64,000 nt of DNA, taken from NCBI GenBank assembly GCA_963931865.1, contig OZ007508.1, positions 13,886,781-13,950,780 on the forward strand, written 5' to 3'. Of this stretch, positions 34,899-48,559 are shown one piece after another. The DNA is from Axinella damicornis. Lineage: Eukaryota > Porifera > Demospongiae > Axinellida > Axinellidae. Numbering within the stretch: position 1 is the first letter of the stretch; each line of letters begins with the position of its first letter. The notes beneath the pieces were generated by a model. It did not search any database and had not been told where the DNA came from. It saw nothing but the letters and a program-made list of their open reading frames with translations. The position numbers and the translations under genes are program-made.

Positions 34899-37800
34899 AT
34901 ACCGTAAATCTGGCACATACAATATAATGCACGAAACTCTACGCTTCTGGGTGTCATACGGAACTGTAAATCCTTCATATGCAGTATCATAGTGCGGAAC
35001 AGTCTGGACACGCTAGTCGATGGTAGGAGGAATGCAGTAGCGGGAACGAGGAGATGGCAGCCAAGGTGCAGAGGACAAAAGCAGTGAGGAACAAATGAGA
35101 CCATGCACGTTATGCTGACATGACACTGTGGACCCAGCTAGACCCGGTGCCAACAATGCACTAGCTGGAGGCACTGCCATAAACTGATTCCTGCAACTAT
35201 TGTGACCTTGCTCAGTGACACTTCATTCTCTATCATCCTCAGTGTTTAAAATACATGCAGCTTGCTCACACTCGCCCCACAATGTCCTAGGTTCACATAG
35301 TTAAGGAAAGAATGTCCAGGTCAAGACCTTCATTCCCAACCTTAACTAATTTTGACTCCGACAGATCTACCACTGCTGCAACCAATATTTCACACTGTAA
35401 ATACAGTGTTGACACTGCTGAAGTGCCACCATGATTATTGGCAATGAAGATGGCGGTGCACTAACCTGTTGATCCACCTGAGGTAACTTCAGTCACTCCT
35501 GTCCCCAGTGTCCCTCCAGTCACAGCTGTCCCTCCAGTCCCCAGTGTCTGTCCAGTAGGCCTACTGCCAGGCATTACTGTCACCTGTGTTGCTGCCTCCT
35601 CATCTCCATCTGCGTCACAGACGTATCTCCCAGTATCTGCAGTTGTCAACTGATGGATGGTTAGGTTGGCTACTATGCTCTGGCGGTTGGTACCATCAGG
35701 ATTCTGAGTCAGTCGGGATCCATTGCTGTACTCTATTGTGTACTTTGTAGTGTTCTGAAGCAGTTGACGAGCACCTCCAGTTTCTCTTGACCACCTCACA
35801 GGGGGATCGTCGGACATCAGGTAGCCGTACACCTCACACGTCAGCACCACCACTCCATCATCAGTGTACCCAGTCACCATCTCCTGTGTGTCCACAACCA
35901 CTGCATGTGAACACAAGAGAGGCTTAATCTCTTGCACTGAAAAAGGGGAGGCTTTCAGCCTTTCACCAGTGAAGAATTTTGGGCCAAACTCAGCTAGCCA
36001 GATTAGTTGTCATGTATTATGTGGTGGAGTAAATCCCATGGAGGCCCTGATTTTGTTACTCGGCTTAGGAAGGTGCCGCCTCTCCTTGTTGAGCACTGGT
36101 ACAGCTGTGCCCATTGCATCTTTAAAAATGACGTGCTTTTGCAGAACCGCTTCCTTCACTGGATTTACGTCACAAATGCAGCTCCGGAAGACCTAATTGC
36201 AGTTATGGAAGGCCCAAACAAAGCTCCGAAAGATTCGCAAGCAAAGTTGCACCTTTTTTCGGAAACTTATATTGGTACATAAAGCTTGTGCCCTTTGGAA
36301 GAAGCCTTATGCATCTTCAGAAGAAGCCTTACACATCTTCAGAAGAAGCCTTCGGAAGAGTCACATCAACACACACCAGGAGAACACACACAGTTCAAAC
36401 TAACTGTCTACTCTACATTCCATCCTCACCTAGCACCAGCTCCACAGTTCGTGACCGGTAGCTACTCTGACTCTGGTGTCTCACTTCACATGTGTAGTCA
36501 TCAGCATCAGTGGACCTCAGCTGAGAGATATTTAGCCTGCTGGTCCTGGTCCCAACTGCAGTTGTGATTAGATACGATCCACCAGTCATTAGGATTTCAT
36601 CATTTCGTTTCCACCGCCACTGGAATACTCCTGCGACTGACACGGTACAGTTCAGGACCACAGAAGTGGGAATATCACTGGACATGCCCAGGCCAACCCT
36701 CTCCCCATCTGAAGGGGACTGGAATTGGATGGCTGGTAGTGGTGGAGGAGTAGGAGTGCCAGTGCAGATGTTCACTTCACTCAGGAAGAACCAGTCAATG
36801 TTGTCCACTCCAGTGAATGATATTCTAAGATGTAGGGAGGCATGTGGTCCAGGATTTGAGAGGATGAGTAGTGTCACCTTGTTTATGGCGTTCTCTTGCG
36901 GGACAAACGGCTCACTGAAAGTATAGTTCATGGATGATCCACCACTTGTTACCAAACTACCACTATTTGGTGTTCCGATAAGTTGTATGCTGGGCAGACT
37001 GATACGCTGGGTTGGATAGCTCAGGAAATAGAGCTCAATACTACTGAATGTTGAACTTTGATCCCGACTGAATGCAATCAAGAAGTCTTCACTTGCTTGC
37101 CTCTGCCATGTGAGGAACTTTTGGACGTCATTTGTACTGGTGAGGTTGGGGGCAGTAGGTCCTGTACTGCCATCAATGATTGCAACATTGTTTATAGTAC
37201 CACATGATGTTGTACCTGAAACAAAGTCTGTACAACCTTGAAGGGAACTTCCAATCCCATTGAATATTGAAGGTAGTGTGAAAATCACAATGTTGGGTTG
37301 CACTGCAGGGAAAAAAGTCCAACACATACATGATAAGGACTCCGGTACAGCACAAACGTTTCGCAGGATAAAATATTCTTTACTTTTACAAATTCAGTCT
37401 CATGATCATTAGGCCATGTCCACTATGCACACACCGTAGCCTCATTCCCAAGCCCGAGAGGGGAGGAGAAAAGAGCCTGGTTGTCACTGATTGCGCATGC
37501 ACTTGATCGCAGTGGAGTTCCACGGGCGCCATGGACATTCAATTTACATTTGTACACTCGTGACGTCAAAGCGGATACTAATTGTTAAGTGTATGGAGCA
37601 GTTAACATATAGTATAGTGAATGCGACCTGTGGCGTGTGTTACGACAGCTCTCGATCGTGCTCTCTCCTATGTGGCTACCGTCGCACTGACCGGGTGGAG
37701 TCGGTATACATGCTACCAGACCCTTCTGTTTTTTTATATAATAATGTCGGGTAAGTGTGTTGCTGGTAGCAGTGTAATAGTGGTTGTGTCAACCTTCTTA

Positions 37801-38436
37801 TCGCAAATGGAGGACCAGTGTTGTAAACCCAGGCCCTTTTCTCCTCCCCCTCAAGGCTAGCCACACCCATGACATGTGACACAACCAGGTAGCTGAACAT
37901 GGAGTGATTAGAGCTTTCCTTTAGAAAGTTTGTAGTAGCGATCACTCCATGTTCAGCTGCTCACCATCTGATTTCAAACCTTCTGTTCTGGTTTGAATTT
38001 CAAGTACCCTCCTCTACCATTCAACTTCTGCATATGGCATTGGCAGCTGTTTTCACTGACAAAGTTCTTATTTGCATGACGCTCCTCACGGGTCAGGTAG
38101 CTTTGCATCTCAATGGTTTCTGTCTACACTTTGAAAGTAATTAATAAAGACTTCTGAGCTCGAGTAAAAATCGTAGACACAACAGTGCACTATATAGTAA
38201 GTGGCAGCTGGCAGGTGATGACATCATCAGTCGGTCTCTGCCTACTTGCACAACTGGTGTAAAATTTTCATGGGGTAAAATGTACCCCTTGTACTATATG
38301 GTACTTCTGCATATACATGCATGGGTTGGGACATGCATGTCTAATATTTCAGCTCACCTTCCGTTCCTTCCTGACATTGCTGAGCAAGTGCTGCAGGTGT
38401 TAAACTGCTCATAAGCATAAGGATTATTAGGAACAT
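32225..38436 (-). CDS. Receptor tyrosine kinase C, two Ig domains
   Basis: Predicted 1004-aa receptor. Minus-strand exons: 38358-38436, 36430-37302, 35466-35900, 32225-33852, all GT-AG and all in phase 1, so the modules sit on symmetrical exons. Residues 1-20 signal peptide (MFLIILMLMSSLTPAALA); about 30-215 a beta-rich module ending IDWFFLSEVNIC, matching the WVHIAEVRF end of the B/E module; about 220-317 Ig domain 1 (Cys, W-R-W, DADDYTC); 318-430 Ig domain 2 (LTCEVYG, DTGRYVC); Thr/Gly-rich stalk; TM 478-502; juxtamembrane with Tyr motifs (NPLYQS, IYSAV, IYAEP). Kinase 716-1004: GLGQFGEV, Lys760, HRD 861-863 (HRDM rather than HRDL), DFG 881-883, twin Tyr 893/894. DDR/Trk-like; probable active receptor at the plasma membrane, ligand unknown. 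A (TG)50 tract lies just upstream of the ATG. Confidence 0.92.
34097..34426 (+). CDS. Small mitochondrial-type protein nested in intron of C
   Basis: Two-exon model: 34097-34217 and 34311-34426, joined by a 93-nt intron with donor C|GTATGT and acceptor TTCTGTTGCAG; product 78 aa. ATG context AAATGG is good. The N-terminus (MALYKIWRSGNLSRLAARQS, then W-G-S-R-Y-R-R) is Arg-rich with few acids, a typical mitochondrial presequence. The C-terminal part reads VTHLPDPFDPWPRNEDIGLD then P-L-x-x-D-D, which resembles the HFPYPDPxxWTxEELGxPPDD end of complex I subunit NDUFB2; the resemblance is weak and from memory. The intron has a length divisible by three and no stop, so an unspliced 109-aa product with a hydrophobic insert (MSLSWGFLISW) is also possible. 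It lies opposite in strand inside the last intron of gene C. Complex I role is inference. Confidence 0.5.
   Translation: MALYKIWRSGNLSRLAARQSWGSRYRRLECDGHGHSFHFLRMSLSWGFLISWSSIVCDAQLRHTFLFCSVAVYWSEPKVTHLPDPFDPWPRNEDIGLDPLHCDDIPSAL
34866..34898. repeat. Poly-C tract, 33 C
   Basis: An uninterrupted run of C in the last intron of gene C. Similar runs occur at 38724-38756 and 43396-43433. Length may be affected by sequencing or assembly error. Confidence 0.85.
37437..37859. mobile_element. TAGCC-type element in first intron of C
   Basis: Begins TAGCCTCATTCCCAAGCCC, then GAGAGGGGAGGAGAAAAG; the right end reads in complement TAGCCTTGAGGGGGAGGAG. The ends are therefore inverted copies with a small deletion in the right one. 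Flanks CACACACCG and GCCACACCC match at six of nine positions, so the target duplication is doubtful. No recognised gene inside. Confidence 0.6.
37890..37967. repeat. Inverted repeat in intron of C
   Basis: AGCTGAACATGGAGTGAT at the left and ATCACTCCATGTTCAGCT at the right are perfect complements separated by about 38 nt. Small foldback, no coding capacity. Confidence 0.8.
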
Positions 38437-38453
38437 CACAGAACATATCCACT

Positions 38454-38561
<108 letters not shown>

Positions 38562-38722
38562 AAATAAGGATCCAATTATCAATAACTATCACTCCCAGAT
38601 ATTCCTTGACCAGTTGGCAAATTGTGGCATTTTTGAGAACAAACGACCACAAGGCAGTACACGTGGCACAGGCTGCGTGCAGATTGCAGAAGCTACCTAC
38701 TACCTAGGTTGCCATATTCTGT

Positions 38723-38723
<1 letters not shown>

Positions 38724-38756
<33 letters not shown>
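38724..38756. repeat. Poly-C tract, 33 C
   Basis: Uninterrupted C run about 290 bp upstream of the start of gene C. Its strand asymmetry gives a G-run on the coding strand of gene C. Confidence 0.85.
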
Positions 38757-38759
<3 letters not shown>

Positions 38760-39798
38760 CTCAAGTTGCTTCTGAGACCGCTTTTAGGCATATAAGAATA
38801 CTGCAAAGCACAACAACATAAAACAACTTTGCATGGGTGCAGTTGAATACAAAAAAATATCCCTGTAACAATTTTGTCCTCTTCATAATTAGTTCGTCAA
38901 GACCATGTTAATTAACACTTTAATTTAACCTCGAAAAGCACCAGGATGCTTGATTGGCAGGCACTGCCACAAGGACACCCTAGACATCAATTACAATATG
39001 CGCCCTGATTAGCAAGGTGCCCTCGATCATTTCAGAATAGTTCATTAGCATCACACTTCACACCATACTGTATATCAGGAAATTTTTGTGTTGAAAATCT
39101 TTCGTATGACAATTATTCATGTTGAAAAAGTTTTGCGAACTGCAGTGATCAAAGCGAAAAAAATGTTACGACGCTGACCTTGCTGTACTTGCATGCCGTT
39201 CTTTCACTAACACGCCGACCCAGCTTCTTAGGGAAACTTGAGGTGTTGCGGACCCACCACCATGGTCGTGACAAATGCAAGTATGTAAGTACTTGCCTAT
39301 TCCAGTCCGCTCCTTCGCACCGTGTGCTCAGTGTGGTGCTCCCGCATCTTGAACCTCTCCGTCCACTTGAGCGATACTTTGAGAAGGTATTTCCATCTTG
39401 AGTCAGGCTGGAAGTCCATCATTGAAAGCAGCGAAACGGCTAGAGAGCTGTGAATTGCACTATACGTGTTCGTTACCGTAATATATCTGCTTTCCCCAGT
39501 ATTCATAAATTATTTCGTGTGATAAATATTCGCGTTTAGTGGCATTCGCGAAAAATATTAACAATGAAAATTACCCATATACGGTATGTGTATATGTGTG
39601 GCCTGGCCACATGTGAGTGTAGTATTAGTTTGAGTGAAAAGCTGAGATACGTACAAAGATGTGGGCTATGCTCACTGTTCAACTCCACACTGTCCAACTT
39701 TCCGTTGCTTGCCGTGTGTGGAGCTAAGGTATTAAAGATGTTGACTATACACTCATTGTTCGGCTCTACACAATACCTGATCTGCACTAGTCTTTGTG
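38757..39798. other. No gene recognised upstream of C
   Basis: AT-rich sequence without splice-supported exons. A short palindromic or repeat structure was not noted apart from the neighbouring element at 39808. It presumably includes distal promoter sequence of gene C. Confidence 0.4.
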
Positions 39799-39807
39799 AC
39801 TATAAGC

Positions 39808-40141
39808 AGGAGCGCATGAGCCGCCGAAGGCGGCGAAGGAGCGTTGAACTATGCATGCCCCGCCTAGGACATGTAGTAGTCCTTCACACCTCCAAAATTT
39901 CACCATATAAGGCAAGAGGCCATTACGTATGCAGTTGTGAGGATTTGTGTGAAACCCAGCTAAGTAGGTGTGAAATACAAATTGGCCTTTGTGCAGCCAT
40001 AGTTGTACTAGAGCTAGCTGACTTACACATGGTACAGGAAAGGTCTTCCATATAAGGTTTAAACCAAAAGGTGTGAGGGACTACTACATGTCTTTACTAG
40101 TTCAATGCTCCTTCGCCGCCTTCGGCTGCTCATGCACTCCT
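39808..40141. mobile_element. 334-bp element, 43-bp inverted ends, 9-bp duplication
   Basis: The left end AGGAGCGCATGAGCCGCCGA (continuing to GCGTTGAACT) and the right end in complement AGGAGTGCATGAGCAGCCGA match with three differences over 43 bp. Flanked by ACTATAAGC at 39799-39807 and 40142-40150, a perfect 9-bp target duplication. The interior also has imperfect inverted symmetry (TTCACACCTCC, GGTGTGAGGGACTACTACATG). No transposase. A second 9-bp-duplicating family, distinct from TAGCC-type ends. Confidence 0.9.
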
Positions 40142-40150
40142 ACTATAAGC

Positions 40151-42645
<2,495 letters not shown>

Positions 42646-42654
42646 GTGAGGTCC

Positions 42655-43037
42655 TAGCCTCATTCCCAGGCCGTAGGAGAAATGGCCTGGCAACTTCCGT
42701 GAGTTCAAACTGTATACGGCTGTAATGTCACGGCAATTGTATACCAGTGAAGTGCACGTGATACTTCTGATTTTCCCATCTGCTGAGAACGGTCCTTCCT
42801 GCTCGTGGAAGCAACTGTTTACTACAGGTTCTGCTACGGAAGGCAAGCATAAATCGAAAAACAAAAATCATCATGCAGAACGCCCACAATAATGTGATCG
42901 ACTAATACGATGAATGGGCGCATACCAGCGATGCTTCAACACATGATGCAACTGAGTTTACTATTGTCAGCAGAAGTAACAATTTGAACTCAACTAAATT
43001 GCCAGGCCATTTTCCCTAAGGCCTGGGAACGAGGCTA
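42655..43037. mobile_element. 383-bp TAGCC-type element
   Basis: Starts TAGCCTCATTCCCAGGCC and ends GGCCTGGGAACGAGGCTA. Inside each end a second match is seen (GAAATGGCCTGGCAA near 42685 and TTGCCAGGCCATTT near 43000). Flanks GTGAGGTCC and GTGAGGATC agree at seven of nine positions, a probable aged 9-bp duplication. No recognised coding region. Confidence 0.8.
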
Positions 43038-43394
43038 GTGAGGATCAGGCATTATCCGTTTAAAGACCTTGTCACACAGGGAATTATATAAGTACTAACC
43101 TCCATTATAGGACTAATTAAGCAGATATTCCTTGCACTCCTGAGGCCATGGCAACTAGTACTTGTGCACTCCTGGTCATATTTAGTTCCGATTAGTACAA
43201 ATTTGCTTCACAACTGCTGTGAGCAGTATGGTATAGCATGTATATAGCTCACAGAATGTATGGTAAACTCAAACGAGTGGGAGAATATACCACCAATTAT
43301 GATACGATACAATTGCACAGTTCTTGGACATAAAAATTTGTTGTTAGACTTTGAACATGGATAACTGAAATTTCCCCCCAAATCATTTGACCCA

Positions 43395-43395
<1 letters not shown>

Positions 43396-43433
<38 letters not shown>
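43396..43433. repeat. Poly-C tract, 38 C
   Basis: The longest homopolymer in the window, followed by GCCCC and AAAAAA. Confidence 0.85.
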
Positions 43434-43434
<1 letters not shown>

Positions 43435-44770
43435 CCCCAAAAAATAGAATCTCTAGAAGAAAAAAACCCAGCTCACGATCAATGCCTATGCTGTGAGGAG
43501 TTGTTGTAGTTGTTGTAGCAGCCCCCTAAGCCCTGACGTAAACACTGATCATGAGTGACTGATACAACCTTCAGTTCGCAAATTATGCAGTGTGTCATAT
43601 ACTATTCACATATGGAGGTACATTTTCTGCAATTCTGACTGTGATCAATTCGGCATGAAATTTATACTCCTGATACCGGTCAGATGCACAATCTGCATCA
43701 TCAAAATTAACTCGTGACCACTAAGCCTGAATTTACATGTATGTACTCACTGCTTGCACACACGAACACACGTGGTAGCTACACTAGCTACGTATTATAA
43801 CTACTCACCATGGTTGCTGCTCCGGTACTTCAGTATTACCCTCGTCAACCAGGTCTCTCTCTACGTGTACAGCTATCAGACTAGACGACCGGTAGTTCGA
43901 CCTCTTGCAGGATGTTTCCTACTGTATCCCCATTCCCAACACTGTGAACACTGAGATCATAGATCGGACGTCCGCATTAATTTACCGCCGGGTGCATGGC
44001 GGCGCCCTTGGCGGCGCCTGCGCATGGCGAGCAATTTGAAGTGCTGAATGCGCATGCGTGTCCAGTACGTTGTACCTGTTCATCTTCATGGCCACTGCTC
44101 TCCACGACTAGTGCTCTTCAGTTCAAATTATGGATATTCGAATCATATTGTTACAATAATAGTACGTGGCCGAAACAACAACGAAAGAACCCCCTTGACT
44201 TCAATGGCAGGTAGCTACACAGACAGCTGTTCTTTGCCACTAGCTATGGGCTTATATAGAAATCGATGTTTTCATGACAGACATGGTGGACAGATGGATA
44301 GAACTACTTGACTATTTTTGCTTTGCACACTGAAGCATGTGTGGGTAGCTACATGTAACAAACTGTGGTGAAGGTTTGACTCAACCAAATGAGCCTCCAC
44401 ACTAACATCACCGTAGTCCATGGTGACCTTATTAGGTACCCAGGATATCCACATTGATGTATTAGTTAGTGTGGGTGCACAGATGCTGGTACTGCAAACA
44501 TGCACAATGTATCTATAGCTAGCTGATTGTACACAATGGTACATGGTAAGGGCTGGACTGATGTGGGTGTTAGTAGAAGATTAATACCAGCTCCAGAATC
44601 AGATTACAAGGTCTATATAGCTATTGCATGAATTATTTTAAGAGAGAAAAGGGCATGAGCTCTATTACCTTTACTGAGATGAACAGGAGCTAGCTAAGTA
44701 ATGATTATTCAAGAGCTTTCACTTCCTGCCAAGAATGTTCCCTAATTCATTGAACCTTAGCCAAATGTGT
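43434..44770. other. No gene recognised
   Basis: No splice-supported exon or domain. The sequence around 44140-44180 (ATATTCGAATCATATTGTTA, GGCCGAAACAACAACG) recalls parts of the repeat near 5560 but is not a close copy. Confidence 0.35.
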
Positions 44771-44779
44771 GATTTGCTC

Positions 44780-44896
44780 CAGTCTAGCCGCTAGCCCCTC
44801 TCCGCCCGGCCGGTCAAGCGGGCGTGCGGCGAAGCCGCGCGCAGAGCTGCGCGCCCGCTTGACCGGCCGGGCGGAGAGGGGCTAGTGGCTAGACTA
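44780..44896. mobile_element. GC-rich foldback with flanking direct repeats
   Basis: Arms of 44 bp (44781-44824 and 44852-44895) pair with one mismatch; they contain CCCCTCTCCGCCCGGCCGG. The 27-nt loop (GGCGAAGCCGCGCGCAGAGC in part) can itself fold. GATTTGCTCCAG occurs on both sides (44771-44782 and 44897-44908), so the unit is an insertion with a 9- to 12-bp target duplication. Its GC content is far above the surroundings. Very small non-autonomous element or an insertion of a structured fragment. Confidence 0.85.
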
Positions 44897-44905
44897 GATT
44901 TGCTC

Positions 44906-45430
44906 CAGCTGTGTGCGTCATCATTGGGAGGATATGATATCAAGATCCTATAAACAAGATGTTTACTCTAAAAGTAGCAGATCAACACATACCTACCAAG
45001 TGTTTAGAAACCAGACTATGCACCAATCAAAACCAAGACTACCACCTACGTTCTTGCCTAGCAACCAATTCTCCATGCCAACAACTTCGGCAACAAGCAA
45101 CATGGGCTGATTACGGACTTTCGCACAGCTGCTACAACAACTCCCCACACGGCATTTGTTGTCTGTTGCTTAGACTTTGAACATGGATAACATGAAGTAG
45201 ATTGGGTGAAGGACTGTAAATGGCAATGGGTTACTATGGTAACAGACAACGAATCTACAGACTGAACAGCATTTTGTCCTTTTGTTATTCAGGTTCATGT
45301 TGTTCCATCAGTGGAATATGTGGATGTCATTCATCAGAACTGTACTACTGGACTACTTGCCAGAGGTGTGCACACCTGTAGCCAGCTAGCTCTTGAAAGT
45401 GTGAGCTTGTATTGGCTATAGTGCCAATTA

Positions 45431-45461
<31 letters not shown>

Positions 45462-46429
45462 GACCTGGGAATGAGGCTAGACTGCTCAAACACTGTCAAA
45501 CCAGAAGGTAAGCTATTGTCAAATCCAGTCCAATTGGAGTGTATGAGGCTGCTGGGTGATCCAGATGGTGGGAGTAATTGGAGTATCTACAGTATATATG
45601 AGGTGAGAGTAAAGTGAGGCGTCATCCTAGGTTTGGGCTATCAGTTGGTTTGGGCTATCAGTTGGCCTACCAGGAGGGCAGTTGCCACTTGACACAGTTG
45701 GTCATGCCATCCCCAGAAAACCAAATACACTGTAGCCTTTGTGTCCACTCCTATAATCATCTGGCTAATGTTCAGTTTAGTTATAGTCTCAGTTGTTGTT
45801 ACACAGTTACAGTCTCTGTTACATGCAGTTATAGTTTTGTTATAAGTATCCAAAGTGTCTACTATAGCACTTCCCAAAATGAAAACCCGGTACAGTACCC
45901 TTACATTTAGTTTAATTTATGTATACCTTTTTTACCCACTGATTTTGTAAACATTCTATTTAATATGCAGGACTCTCAGGTAGACCAGCTACTGGCTGAT
46001 GAGACATTCCTGCATGTCGAAAATTAACTATCTACCTACCAATACTTAACCCACTGACACACGCAAACACAACCTTGTGGGGTTGAAGCAACCACTGCAC
46101 ATTGTGACTGCTATGAGAGAGCCACAATTTGAAGGTATATAGTCAGTCTGATGATACTGTTATGAGGATATCCCTATAATATGCAGCACCAAACAATTAC
46201 TGAATCAAGTCATTCCCAAACAAAATGTTGATTATTTGAAATTACAGCAGATGGTAAACCGACAGAGGGGAAGTTTACAGAGCCAGACTATGTGCACAAA
46301 TGAAAAAGCAAGAATACAATAAATGTGACACTAGGAAATGTAGCTAACTGATGATGGTCTATTCTAGCTACTATCAAAATTGTTGATGTTTAGCAAACAT
46401 GATGGGGTGCACATGCAAATCAGCAGCTG
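44906..46429. other. No gene; 3' flank of pseudogene D
   Basis: A (CA)n tract lies at about 45433-45458, next to a TAGCC-type terminus remnant (45463-45480). TTTGGGCTATCAGTTGG is tandemly duplicated at 45634-45666. From about 46220 the sequence resembles the 3' flank of gene C. Confidence 0.45.
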
Positions 46430-48190
46430 CTACACACATCTGTAAATAGCAGACAAAGTAGAGAAAATCTCCTCAAAGTCTGTCCTCTCATCTGGGAAAT
46501 GCTCCCAACATCGCAGCATAGTTTCGTAGATCTTTTGTGAGCAGCCCTCCGGCTTTGGCAGCAGTTGCCGGTTCGATCCCCTGATTGCATTCTGGATCAC
46601 CTCCTGATCGTGAAGCTCATCGTATGGTTGGTGCTTTCCGAGTGTGAAGACCTCCCACATAGTGACACCTTACGCCCAAACGTCGGTCTTCTCTGAGAAT
46701 CGACCATAGAAGCTCTCGGTTGGAATCCAGCGAATTGGCAACATTACTTTCCCCTGCACACGGTAGTACGAATCCTCATAGAGGCTCCTGCTCATGCCAA
46801 AATCTGCAATTTTCACAACATAGTCCTGTCCGACAAGACAGTTCCGGGTAGCCATATCACGATGGATGCATTTGAGTGATGCCAGATAACAGATAACGCA
46901 TCCCACTTGCTATCTGCACCACCATGTAGACCAGAACGGAGGATGGGAGCTCATTTGGCAAAATCACAGATGAGTCCGAAGTTGCTAGTTCATACTTCTG
47001 CAGGTAATGTTTCAGATCTCCATTCTCCATGTACTCCATAACAATAAATGATGACCCTGATATACACATTGTGAGCAGACACACAATATTTTCATCCTTG
47101 AGCCTCGCCATGAACTTAATCTCCTTCTCAAAGGATTCACGGACCGATCTCTGGGCATTTAGCTTCAGCTTCTTAACAGCCACTTGAACGTGTACATTTT
47201 TGTTATCATCATGATGACTAAGTTTCATGCTCTTTAGGCTCACTCCAACTGTTTCAGCCAACACCACCTCCCCAAATTGCCTGAATCCAAGCCGTTTCAG
47301 CTCATGGATGTTCCCAGCTGTGATCTCAATAGGTGCTTCAGACCTCTTCAGGGGTTGCGGATCAGTGTAGATGGCACCATAGGGATGCAGGTCACCCTTT
47401 CCACTCACACCCCATGTCCTGGCTAAACAACAGGGTGGGGTCAAGAGCTTCACTGTAAATGGGTTCGGTACTTCTGAATGTGGCATTTGGGGTCAGTTTG
47501 CGACCCTTTCGAGGCTCAGTGTAAATGTCAAGCCCATTGGGTATGTGCTTGTAGATGTGGTTATCTTCCTCAGTCATTGGTTTTGAGCCCATTAGCACCG
47601 TATCATCATAGAGCAGTTCAGTCATATCAAAGTTTTGTACTGGGATTGCAGGTGGTGGTTCTTTGTGGACAACACTGTAGAGTTGTGGTTCAACCGTTCG
47701 TCTGGCTGGCTTTAGATTGTGATCATGTTGTGCAATTCAGACACTTCTAAATTTTGTGCTGGGATGGCAGGTGGAGGTTTCTTGTGGACAGTGCTGTAGA
47801 GTTGCGGTTCTGTCTTCCATTCAATGTCATCTGCAGAGTGCTTAGGTGGTGATGAACTAGACACTGCTGTTATTGCCATTGCTGTGAGGTTTGTTATGCC
47901 ACTGTCATTTTGTGTCCTCAAATCACCCTTGGTTGCCATCTTCTTGTGCTGCCTCAGAACACCACCACGAGTGGTACCATCAGGATTGTGAGCCAGTCGG
48001 GATCCATTGCTGTACTCAATTGTGTACTTTGGAGTGTTCTGAAGCAGTTGACTAGCACCTCCAGTTACTCTTGACCACCTCACACGGGGACTGTAGGACA
48101 TCAGGTAGCCATACACCTCACACGTCAGCACCACCACTCCATCATCAGTGTACCCAGCTGCAGTCACCATCTCCTGTGTGTCCACAATCA
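46430..48190 (-). pseudogene. RTK pseudogene D (C subfamily)
   Basis: Decayed copy of gene C. From 48190 the reading matches the Ig2 exon of C (VDTQEMVT, VVVLTCEVYGYLMS) but after PDGT it jumps to the cytoplasmic side (K-G-D-L-R-T-Q-N), so half of Ig2, the stalk, an intron and the TM helix are deleted. A duplicated PPAIPAQN segment lies near 47630-47770. The kinase keeps [31 protein letters not shown] and [16 protein letters not shown], but carries a 7-nt duplication (AGATAAC, near 46885-46900) and a TAC-to-TAA nonsense change just after DVWA (near 46672). The G-loop also differs (GFRQFG for GLGQFG). No signal-peptide or ectodomain exon was found upstream. Homology to C continues into its intron to about 48365. 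Non-functional. Confidence 0.92.
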
Positions 48191-48469
48191 CTGCATGTGA
48201 ACACAAGAGAGGGAATTGATATTCTAGCTCTGAAAATGGGAAGCTTTGGTCACAGACTCGGGAAGAGCTAGTTGTCATCCATTACAGAGAATTTTCATTA
48301 CTTGTGATGTACACGTATGCAATGCATGGATTAAATCCCAGCCCTTGATTTATTACTTAGCAGTATCAGTACTCTCGCTAGAGCACGAACTGATGTTGTA
48401 CGCAACAGTCAGTTCCTGACTACCACGAACGATAGCAAATCTGAGTCAGATACTTAACTCACAGGATGT
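48191..48469. other. Intron remnant of pseudogene D
   Basis: To about 48365 this is similar to intron 2 of gene C (35901-36060): acceptor TGCATGTGAACACAAGAGAG, then GCTAGTTGTCAT and ATTAAATCCCA. The homology ends before any equivalent of the upstream Ig1/ectodomain exon. Confidence 0.65.
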
Positions 48470-48478
48470 AGTAAGACT

Positions 48479-48550
48479 TAGCCTGGTTCCCAGCGCGGAG
48501 GGGGGAGGAGAGAGCTCTCTCCTCCCCCCTGCGCGCCGGGAACCAGGCTA
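48479..48550. mobile_element. 72-bp TAGCC-type hairpin with 9-bp duplication
   Basis: TAGCCTGGTTCCCAGCGCGG at the left is mirrored at the right (CGCGCCGGGAACCAGGCTA), with a perfect GAGGAGAGAGCTCTCTCCTC core. AGTAAGACT flanks both sides (48470-48478, 48551-48559), a perfect 9-bp duplication. No coding capacity. Confidence 0.9.
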
Positions 48551-48559
48551 AGTAAGACT

